Assembly: GCF_003336225.1 (NCBI RefSeq)
Contig: NZ_QPID01000006.1
Span: forward strand, 230,207 to 294,206
From: Corallincola holothuriorum
GTDB lineage: Bacteria; Pseudomonadota; Gammaproteobacteria; Enterobacterales; Neiellaceae
DNA: 64,000 nucleotides
Direction of reading: 5' to 3'
Shown here in pieces: positions 18,428 through 25,613 of this stretch. The number at the start of each line of letters is the position of its first letter. Within the stretch, counting starts at the first letter, position 1. The notes under the pieces are model-generated. The model did not search any database, had not been told where the DNA came from, and saw nothing but the letters and a program-made list of their open reading frames with translations. A program made the translations under genes and the position numbers.

Positions 18428-18525
18428 GGCACCAATATGGTGCGATAGAGGATTGCTTTGTATTTATGGAGCTCCAAATTGGTGCGAATCGTAGCTTCTT
18501 GATGTTTTTGCACTGAAGTGGTGCA
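18428..18525. promoter_or_regulatory. Three NtrC-type enhancer sites upstream of glnN
   Basis: GCACC-AATAT-GGTGC (18429-18443), GCTCC-AAATT-GGTGC (18471-18485, one weaker half) and TGCACT-GAAGT-GGTGCA (18509-18525) all fit the NtrC dyad TGCACC-N5-GGTGCA. Centres are about 42 and 39 bases apart, close to whole helical turns. The cluster is roughly 150-240 bases upstream of the sigma-54 start point, a normal enhancer distance. Confidence 0.8.
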
Positions 18526-18794
18526 ATTGTGGCTGTGTGCTATGCGTAAAGGTTTATGTTCATGCTAGGTAACTAGACCCTCTCACTAAAATGAGTGTCG
18601 TTGTTATATCTGTTTTAAGTCATCAGTTGTGCAGCTTTCTCTTTTTATATTCCAACTTCTCCGCGGCTAAGTTGTAAGGCTTGCTATGCTCAATAGAGTG
18701 AGCCGAGTTATTGCTCTAAATTAGGCGATAACAGTGATGACCCAAAACTGACTGCAGGCGCTTTGTCATAGGTTGCTATAAGTAGGTTAACTAG

Positions 18795-20072
18795 ATGAAA
18801 AACGGGGATGTAAAATCAGGTAAGTCGCCTTTAAAGGTGAAAGATCTTATTGGGGCTACCCAACTGTCAGCGTTGGCCGTTACCCAGGTTTCGCATATTG
18901 CTGAGGGGGTGCATCAAGCTATTTGGAGTAGCTTTGGTGTGAAAGGGGGTAAAGCGCCGCATACCACAGGTGGGATCACAGGCTTAGTGTACAAATCTAT
19001 TCGCGGTACAACGGCCGTTTTAAGTAAAGGTGCAGTATCACTGCTCAATGCGTTACCTCTGCAAACAGTGGTAGAAGGAGAGGAATCACCGAAACGGGCG
19101 AATTTAATGGCCGTGCTTAACGGCGTGATTGGTGATCAGTTGCAGCAAACCCATAATCCGTTTGCGACACCAATGACGCTTCGGTTGAATGGCGAACTTA
19201 TTGACCTTTCACATGCCAACAGCACCGAGGCATTGTTCTCACGGCTCAGTTCTACTGGTGGCAAAATCCTACTGATGGTTCATGGCTTGTGTCGAAACGA
19301 TCTCCATTGGCAACAACAGCATGAAGGGCGGCTCGTTAATCATGGTGAAACAGTCAGCCAAGCCTGTGGTTATCAACCTATCTATCTGCGATATAACAGC
19401 GGATTACCCGTGTATGCCAATGGTCGGCAACTGGCAGAGATGCTTGAGCGACTTCATGAACATTGGCCGGAGTCAATTGCTGATTTAACTGTGCTAGCCC
19501 ATAGCATGGGCGGCTTGGTGATCAGAAGTGCCTGTTACCATGCGGAGCAATGCGGTATGAAGTGGCAGCGGTGTCTCAAGCATATTATTTTCTTAGGTAC
19601 TCCTCACCACGGCGCGCCGCTAGAGCTGATTGGTAGTTGGTTGCACCGAAGCTTGCTACATACGCCGTTTACTGCGCCTTTTAGCCGGCTGGCAAAACTG
19701 CGAAGTGCAGGGATAACTGATCTGCGTTATGGCACAGTGCTCGAAGAGGAGTGGCATGGCGAAGACCGCTTTCATCATCGTTCAGATGCTTGTCGGGCAG
19801 TGGCATTGCCTACAGGCGTCAACTGTCTGAATGTTGCAGCCACAACGGCATCAAAAGCCAGTACGTTGGCTAAGCGCTTGGTCGGTGATGGCTTGGTGCC
19901 GCTTAACAGTGCCTTGGGATATCATGATTTAGCTGAAAAAGCGCAGCCGTTTGAAGATTGTCACCACCATACATTTTACTCGATGAACCATTTGGCGCTG
20001 TTAAGTCGACCAGAAGTTGGAGAACGACTGGTTGATTGGTTAGGTGCTGCAAATGACTTTCTTAATGAGTAA
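18795..20072 (+). CDS. Alpha/beta-hydrolase lipase/esterase
   Basis: A 425-residue cytoplasmic-looking hydrolase without a signal peptide. The alpha/beta core starts near residue 155 (KILLMVHGLCRNDLHW, with the HG oxyanion motif). The nucleophile elbow AHSMGGL gives S237, a later GTPHHGAPLE strand is conserved in PGAP1-like lipases, and the candidate catalytic His sits in SMNHLALLS near 397. The first 150 residues are poorly conserved and contain small hydrophobic or alanine-rich stretches. Substrate unknown; the family acts on lipids or esters. The start ATG follows AGTAGGTTAACTAG. It is divergent from glnN and unlinked to other genes. Confidence 0.8.
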   Translation: MKNGDVKSGKSPLKVKDLIGATQLSALAVTQVSHIAEGVHQAIWSSFGVKGGKAPHTTGGITGLVYKSIRGTTAVLSKGAVSLLNALPLQTVVEGEESPKRANLMAVLNGVIGDQLQQTHNPFATPMTLRLNGELIDLSHANSTEALFSRLSSTGGKILLMVHGLCRNDLHWQQQHEGRLVNHGETVSQACGYQPIYLRYNSGLPVYANGRQLAEMLERLHEHWPESIADLTVLAHSMGGLVIRSACYHAEQCGMKWQRCLKHIIFLGTPHHGAPLELIGSWLHRSLLHTPFTAPFSRLAKLRSAGITDLRYGTVLEEEWHGEDRFHHRSDACRAVALPTGVNCLNVAATTASKASTLAKRLVGDGLVPLNSALGYHDLAEKAQPFEDCHHHTFYSMNHLALLSRPEVGERLVDWLGAANDFLNE

Positions 20073-20158
20073 CACGCCTTTATCGGTAAATAGCTGAGAG
20101 CTTGCCTGTATTAATCATCTTTTATGGTGTTTTTATATATGTTTTGTTGATACGGTCG

Positions 20159-20278
20159 AGCGTCAACATTGACAACATCAATGTGCAATCGCTTGCCTCT
20201 GTTCCAGCGCCAGCAACCTTACTGTTGCTGGCTGCAGCCTTGGTAGGGATGGGCGCCGCTCGCCGTAAGTTGGTATAG
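20159..20278 (+). pseudogene. Remnant of a PEP-CTERM protein (C-terminal tail only)
   Basis: One frame, closed by TAG at 20276-20278, ends in ASVPAPATLLLLAAALVGMG followed by AARRKLV. This is a textbook PEP-CTERM sorting tail: VPAP motif, hydrophobic helix, basic end. The frame is open for about 60 codons upstream to a stop at 20089, but has no start codon with a ribosome site and no signal peptide. I read it as the surviving end of a deleted exopolysaccharide-associated surface protein. An intact PEP-CTERM gene is present at 29102. Confidence 0.6.
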
Positions 20279-20319
20279 TTTGTTTAGTTCCTCTGCTCTA
20301 TAGCGTGGCACTAATACAA

Positions 20320-20351
20320 TAAAAAAACGGCGCTTTTTTGCGCCGTTTTTT
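20320..20351. terminator. Bidirectional terminator
   Basis: AAAAAACGGCGC and GCGCCGTTTTTT form a strong stem with T runs on both strands. It lies between the plus-strand lipase region and the minus-strand trpB gene. Confidence 0.9.
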
Positions 20352-20403
20352 ACTGCTTTTTTTAATCAAACCGCTGACGGTATCTTCTATACGCCGTTGC
20401 GGT

Positions 20404-21627
20404 TTAAGTTATATCGTCAATACCAAATTTTTCACCGTAATTTGCCACCACGAAATCGATATCTTTGTCGCCACGGCCAGACAGGTTAAGCAGTATGCTG
20501 CCATCTTCGCCATGCTTGGCGAGTTTAATCGCATAAGCTACGGCGTGAGCCGATTCTATTGCTGGGATAATGCCTTCCTGTCGAGATAGCTCAAAGAAAG
20601 CCTCAATCGCTTCGTCATCGCTGATGGTGTCGTAGTTCACCCGCCCCAGTTCTTTTAGATAGGCATGTTGTGGTCCTACCGATGGGTAGTCCAAACCACT
20701 GGCCACTGAGTAAACTTGCCCAGGCTCGCCTTCATCATCTTGCAACATATACGATTTAAAACCATGCATCACCCCAGGGGTTCCCAAGGTCAATGTCGCG
20801 GCATGTTCGCCCGGTTCGTTGAGGGTGCGGCCGCCTGGTTCGATGCCGTGCATCGCCACTGCCTCATCCTTTAAAAACGCAGTAAACAAACCGACAGCGT
20901 TGGAGCCGCCGCCAACACAGGCAACCAAGTTGTCTGGTAAGCAGCCTTCCATCTGCAGAAACTGCTCTCTTGCTTCATTACCGATAATAGATTGGAAATC
21001 TCTAACCATCATAGGGAAAGGGTGGGGGCCAACAACCGAGCCGATGGCATAAAACTGACTGACAGGATCTGTCATATAGGCGTCAAACGCGGCATCTACG
21101 GCTTCTTTCAGGGTTTTACGACCGTGAGTTGCTGGGATGACTTTCGCGCCTAAGATCCGCATCCGCACCACGTTGGGATACTCTTTGGCGATGTCTACTT
21201 CGCCCATATATATATCGCATTTCAGGCCAACCAGCGCGGCCGCAGTCGCCAGTGCAACACCGTGTTGGCCGGCGCCGGTTTCAGCGATCAATTTGGCCTT
21301 ACCCATCTTTTTTGCTAGCAGGGCTTCACCCAGACAATGATTAATTTTGTGGGCACCCGTGTGGTTCAGATCTTCACGTTTAAGGTAGATGTCTGCGCCA
21401 TATTTCATTGACAAATTTTGCGCATGAAAAATCGGGCTTGGGCGTCCAACAAAGTGTTTATATAGCCGCGCCAGCTCAGCTAAAAATTCAGGATCTTGGC
21501 GAATGGCCTGATACGCCTGAGTGATCTCGTCGATGATGGCTTGGAGTTGTTCCGGAATAAAGCTACCGCCGAAGTCACCGAAAAAGCCTTCGTGATTAGG
21601 CTGCGAATGGACAAATGTATTTATCAT
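20404..21627 (-). CDS. trpB: Tryptophan synthase beta chain, stand-alone
   Basis: A 407-residue PLP enzyme joining indole and serine to make tryptophan. It has the TrpB motifs [13 protein letters not shown] at the N-terminus, [20 protein letters not shown] with PLP lysine K94, [20 protein letters not shown], and the phosphate-binding VGGGSNAVG. The first two motifs resemble the TrpA-dependent beta chain (TrpB1). No trpA or other trp gene is adjacent; codA lies divergently upstream. It may be a second trpB copy that uses free indole, or the trp operon may be elsewhere. A moderate ribosome site (GAAGG) precedes the ATG. Catalytic residues look intact. Confidence 0.93.
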   Translation of the reverse strand: MINTFVHSQPNHEGFFGDFGGSFIPEQLQAIIDEITQAYQAIRQDPEFLAELARLYKHFVGRPSPIFHAQNLSMKYGADIYLKREDLNHTGAHKINHCLGEALLAKKMGKAKLIAETGAGQHGVALATAAALVGLKCDIYMGEVDIAKEYPNVVRMRILGAKVIPATHGRKTLKEAVDAAFDAYMTDPVSQFYAIGSVVGPHPFPMMVRDFQSIIGNEAREQFLQMEGCLPDNLVACVGGGSNAVGLFTAFLKDEAVAMHGIEPGGRTLNEPGEHAATLTLGTPGVMHGFKSYMLQDDEGEPGQVYSVASGLDYPSVGPQHAYLKELGRVNYDTISDDEAIEAFFELSRQEGIIPAIESAHAVAYAIKLAKHGEDGSILLNLSGRGDKDIDFVVANYGEKFGIDDIT

Positions 21628-21845
21628 GTGTGGGCCTTCTACTGCTTTTTAGCAGCGTTTTATAGCAATTAACCCATTCTAATTTTGTGGTTAAGGCCGC
21701 AGTTAGTGCCACGCCGAGCCATAGAACCTAACTTTTTTTGATTTCATCCAGCTTTTTCTGGATCTGAAACGTAAGAGCATCAACACTGGGGAGAGTAAAG
21801 TACAACCGATTGTTTTGCAGCGAAAAGTACCGACAGGAAACCGCT

Positions 21846-23126
21846 ATGTTTGATCTACTCATTCGCAGAGTCAATCTGCCCGATGGCCAGCAGGGCGTTG
21901 ATATCGCGATTGCTGATGGCAAGATTGTTGAGGTTAGAAAGGATATTGCAGCGTCAGCGGTAAACGAGATCGATGGTAACGGTGCCTTTGCTTGCCCGCC
22001 ATTCGTTGACAGCCACTTTCATATGGATTCAGCGTTGAGTCTTGGCCAGCCGCGCCTCAATCAGAGCGGCACTCTGCTGGAAGGGATCGCCCTATGGGGT
22101 GAGCTAAAACCGCAACTCACGTTTGATGCGATTAAACAAAGGGCGTTGGCAATGTGCCAATGGTCGATTGCTCGTGGCACGTTGGCGATCCGAAGTCATG
22201 TCGACATCTGTGATGACAGCTTGCTGGCCGTCGATGCGTTACTTGAAGTCCGTGAAGAGATGAAATCTTACATCGACCTGCAATTGGTGGCGTTTCCACA
22301 AGACGGTTATCTGCGCTACCCCCGCTCCGCTGAAAATCTAAAACGTGCGCTGGACCGAGGCGTCGATGTGATAGGGGGCATCCCCCATTTTGAGCGCACC
22401 ATGGCAGACGGCGCAGAGTCAATCAAGCAACTGTGCGCACTCGCCGTAGAGCGCGGTTTAATGGTCGACATGCATTGCGATGAAAGTGACGATCCGATGT
22501 CTCGGCATATTGAAACCCTAGCGTGTGAAACTCAGCGCCTTGGCTTACAGGGCAGGGTAACTGGCTCACACCTCACCTCCATGCACTCCATGGATAATTA
22601 CTACGTGAGTAAACTGATACCACTGATCCGCGAAGCGGAACTGCATGTAGTCGCTAACCCGCTAATTAACATTACCTTGCAGGGGCGGCACGACAGCTAT
22701 CCGAAACGTCGAGGTATGACCCGAGTACCTGAGCTTATTGCCGCTGGCGTGAATGTTGCGTTTGGCCATGATTGCGTAATGGATCCTTGGTACAGCATGG
22801 GCACCCACGACATGCTGGATGTGGCACATATGGGAATGCATATTGGTCAGATGACCAGTTTACAAGGCATGCAGCATGCCTTTGATGCGGTCACAGTGAG
22901 CGGTGCCAAAACTATGGGATTACGGGATTACGGCTTGGCGCCCGGTTGTCACGCTGACTTGATCATTTTACAGGCTAATAGCGCCATCGAAGCGATCCAG
23001 CTCCGTCCGGCGCGTTTGTTTGTGGTGCGTCGCGGTCGGGTGATATCGCAGACGGCACCGGTTCAGCCACAGTTAACACTGGGTGATAGCCAAACCGAGG
23101 TAAATTTTAGTAAAGGGCTTTTTTAG
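21846..23126 (+). CDS. codA: Cytosine deaminase
   Basis: A 426-residue amidohydrolase that converts cytosine to uracil and ammonia for pyrimidine salvage. The start at 21846 follows AGGAAA and gives MFDLLIRRVNLPDGQQG; the frame extends 12 codons further without a ribosome site. Metal-site motifs are DSHFHMDSA (H57, H59), VDMHCDESDDP, TGSHLTSMHS and FGHDCVMDPWYSMGT (final Asp). The body tracks E. coli CodA closely, including NQSGTLLEGI and VVANPLINITLQGRHDSYPK. The cytosine permease gene follows 79 bases later on the same strand, the reverse of the E. coli codBA order. Divergent from trpB. Confidence 0.95.
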   Translation: MFDLLIRRVNLPDGQQGVDIAIADGKIVEVRKDIAASAVNEIDGNGAFACPPFVDSHFHMDSALSLGQPRLNQSGTLLEGIALWGELKPQLTFDAIKQRALAMCQWSIARGTLAIRSHVDICDDSLLAVDALLEVREEMKSYIDLQLVAFPQDGYLRYPRSAENLKRALDRGVDVIGGIPHFERTMADGAESIKQLCALAVERGLMVDMHCDESDDPMSRHIETLACETQRLGLQGRVTGSHLTSMHSMDNYYVSKLIPLIREAELHVVANPLINITLQGRHDSYPKRRGMTRVPELIAAGVNVAFGHDCVMDPWYSMGTHDMLDVAHMGMHIGQMTSLQGMQHAFDAVTVSGAKTMGLRDYGLAPGCHADLIILQANSAIEAIQLRPARLFVVRRGRVISQTAPVQPQLTLGDSQTEVNFSKGLF

Positions 23127-23205
23127 TCTGGGTAGCCGAACGCAGGCAGTGGCTTTGCGGCAGTAACTTATCCAGCCGAATTCGAATGCCATAGGAGTTA
23201 CTTAA

Positions 23206-24498
23206 ATGTCCAACAGCACTCAAGCGCCAACGCCGAATGACAGTGAACACGACTTTGCTACCAGTCATGAGGATTTTGCCCAACAACCGGTGCCGGAAAA
23301 TGCGCGTCGAGGGTTACTGGCGATGTCAGCCGTTATGCTTGGCTTTACCTTCTTTGCTGCCAGCATGTGGACCGGTGGTAAATTGGGGCAGGGCTTTAAG
23401 TTGTGGCCGGATCTGATCGTGGTGATCTTGTTGGGAAATTTGATCCTTGGCGTCTACGGCGCTTTGCTTGGGTATGCCGCCGCAAAAACCAACCTCTCGA
23501 CCCACGTTCTCTCCCGCTATGCCTTTGGCGTTAATGGCTCAAAGTTACCTTCATTTATGCTCGCGTTCACCCAAATTGGTTGGTTTGGCGTGGGGGTGGC
23601 GATGTTCGCTTACCCGATCAACAAGTTTATCGATGTGCCTAACCTGCCATTGATTATCGGCGGCGGTATCGTGATGACCTATACCGTTGTGGTCGGCTTT
23701 AAAGCGATCGAGTGGCTGAGTGTCGTCGCGGTACCAGCCATCTTGTTGTTGGGTTTGACCTCCGTTGGCACGGCTATTTCTGATACGCCGGGTGGTTTGC
23801 AGGCGCTGATGGACGTTGAGCCTACGGCTAGCCTAACTTTTGCCGTGGGTATTGCCCTTGCAGTGGGCTCTTTTATCAGTGGCGCGACACTCACGCCAGA
23901 TTTTGTGCGCTATGCCAAAACTCGAAAAATCGGCGTTGCCGCGACTATCATCGGCTTCACTTTTGGTAATAGTTTGATGTTTATCTTCGGTGCTGTTGGC
24001 GCCATGGCCACAGGTGTGGCAGACATTGCCGAAGTGTTGGCTCTACAAGGACTATTGGGGGCGGGGATATTTCTATTGGTACTGAATATCTGGACCACAA
24101 ATGACAACGCCTTGTATGCAGCGGGGTTAGGTTTGACCAACCTCACTGGCCTTAAGCGTGTGCACCTGGTGATCGCCGCAGGGGTTATTGGTACGTTATT
24201 GGCGGAGTGGCTGTACAACAATTTTGTCGACTGGCTGGTGTTTTTAAGTGTGTCGTTGCCTCCGATAGGCGGCATCATCATTGCTGATTTTTACTTGCGC
24301 TGCCATGGGCAATACCCATCTCCTGCCAGCCATGATTTTAGCTCAGTCAACTGGGGCGCGATGATCGCATGGGGCTTGGCCATTGGCGCCTCAGTGATTT
24401 CGCCAGCAGAGGGGATATTCAGTATCGCGCCGTTAAATGCGATATTAACTGCCATGATCGCCCATGTTGTGCTGTGCCGGCTGCTGAATCGGGGCTAG
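23206..24498 (+). CDS. codB: Cytosine permease (NCS1 family)
   Basis: A 430-residue membrane transporter of the nucleobase-cation-symport-1 family, importing cytosine for CodA. There are about twelve hydrophobic segments. Family motifs include GLLAMSAVMLGFTFFAASMW near the first helix, NLSTHVLSRYAFGVNGS, FTQIGWFGVGVAMFAYP and TLTPDFVRYAKTRK. The N-terminal 35 residues are polar and cytoplasmic. ATG at 23206 follows AGGAG (seven bases). It is the second gene of the codA-codB operon. The last cytoplasmic residues are short and the frame is intact. Confidence 0.95.
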   Translation: MSNSTQAPTPNDSEHDFATSHEDFAQQPVPENARRGLLAMSAVMLGFTFFAASMWTGGKLGQGFKLWPDLIVVILLGNLILGVYGALLGYAAAKTNLSTHVLSRYAFGVNGSKLPSFMLAFTQIGWFGVGVAMFAYPINKFIDVPNLPLIIGGGIVMTYTVVVGFKAIEWLSVVAVPAILLLGLTSVGTAISDTPGGLQALMDVEPTASLTFAVGIALAVGSFISGATLTPDFVRYAKTRKIGVAATIIGFTFGNSLMFIFGAVGAMATGVADIAEVLALQGLLGAGIFLLVLNIWTTNDNALYAAGLGLTNLTGLKRVHLVIAAGVIGTLLAEWLYNNFVDWLVFLSVSLPPIGGIIIADFYLRCHGQYPSPASHDFSSVNWGAMIAWGLAIGASVISPAEGIFSIAPLNAILTAMIAHVVLCRLLNRG

Positions 24499-24637
24499 AT
24501 GGTGCATGGGGAGGTTAGCGTTGTTGCGGGCGACTGACTAAATTCTGTCAGAAAATGGGTTCGTAACAGGTCTAGTCAGTATCACTGATTTTTGGCCGGG
24601 GGCTTTTTCTACAGATAAATGCCCCCACGTTATAGTC

Positions 24638-25408
24638 ATGAAGAGAAGCGATTCCTTAGGTCACGCCATTACCGTCACCGCCATTTTTGTTGGCTTTCTC
24701 TGGTTATTAAAACTGGGGGAGTTACTGCTTGGCTGGAACCTACACAACTTGGGCGTTTACCCCAGCACCGCTAGTGGTTTTATTGGTGTATTCACCGGCC
24801 CGCTTATTCATGGCTCTATTGCTCACATCTCTGCCAACAGCGTTGGTTTGATGGTGCTGGGATCTGCGCTGCTTTATGGCTATCCACGATCCCGCTGGTG
24901 GGTGCTTGGCATCGTCTGGATCGTGTCCGGGTTAGGTGTCTGGCTGTGGGGCAGGGAAAGCTATCACTTTGGTGCCAGTGGCCTTACCCATGGGCTGTTC
25001 TTCTATCTGTTTTTTGTCAGCCTGTTTCGTCGTGATAAACGCTCTATCGCTTTGATGATGATCGCCTTCTTTATGTTTGGTGGCATGTTGTTGACTGTAT
25101 TCCCCCGCGAGCCGGGTATTAGTTTTGAATATCACCTGTTTGGCGGCATTGGCGGCCTCGTATCAGCTCTGCTGTTCTGGCGCTGGGATCCCAAGCCAGA
25201 AGAGAAGAAGTACTCCTGGGAATTAGAGCCTGAAGCAGAAGATATCGATGAGGTGCAGCTGGACGAAGATCCTATCGGTGATTTGTGGCAGAAATCATCA
25301 GAACATGCTGCAGCAACCGAGTTAGAAGCCGATCCAGAAGCGTCGCCTTTTGCCGCTGAACCAAATAGAACACAGCGTTCAAGACCTATTCACATTTCCA
25401 GAAATTGA
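24638..25408 (+). CDS. Rhomboid-family intramembrane serine protease
   Basis: A 256-residue protein with six hydrophobic segments in residues 8-180 and a polar acidic tail (185-256). The rhomboid core shows GPLIHGSIAHISANSVGL (the H..N loop, N67), the GASG nucleophile motif with S114 in SYHFGASGLTHG, and catalytic H166 in FEYHLFGGIGG. Family members cut transmembrane helices of other proteins. The long acidic tail (EPEAEDIDEVQLDED and more) is unusual for a minimal rhomboid and may bind partners. No strong ribosome site precedes the ATG. It stands 139 bases after codB and probably has its own promoter. Confidence 0.88.
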   Translation: MKRSDSLGHAITVTAIFVGFLWLLKLGELLLGWNLHNLGVYPSTASGFIGVFTGPLIHGSIAHISANSVGLMVLGSALLYGYPRSRWWVLGIVWIVSGLGVWLWGRESYHFGASGLTHGLFFYLFFVSLFRRDKRSIALMMIAFFMFGGMLLTVFPREPGISFEYHLFGGIGGLVSALLFWRWDPKPEEKKYSWELEPEAEDIDEVQLDEDPIGDLWQKSSEHAAATELEADPEASPFAAEPNRTQRSRPIHISRN

Positions 25409-25567
25409 TTGGTTTAGTGCAGTATGCCGAAGGCTACGGTCACTCCCTGATGGAGTAAGGCTGTTCGTCGCATGATGGGGTTGTTTATATGGGGGCGCGT
25501 AAGGCGAGGTGGTATTGAACCCTTGTCTTAACGCATCAAAAATCGTTGTTGTTTAGCGGTATAAATA

Positions 25568-25598
25568 AAAGCACTAGCAAAATATTTGCTAGTGCTTT
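25568..25598. terminator. Bidirectional terminator
   Basis: AAAGCACTAGCAAA and TTTGCTAGTGCTTT form a 14-bp perfect stem with a four-base loop. It sits just beyond the stop of the minus-strand secreted protein and also ends transcripts from the rhomboid side. Confidence 0.85.
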
Positions 25599-25603
25599 GC
25601 AAA

Positions 25604-25613
25604 GGGGGGGGGG
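25604..25613. repeat. Homopolymer of ten G residues
   Basis: Ten consecutive G residues lie directly after the stop codon (TTA at 25614-25616, read on the minus strand) of the secreted protein gene. Length change here would not alter the protein but could affect mRNA 3'-end structure. It is also a likely assembly error spot. Confidence 0.8.
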
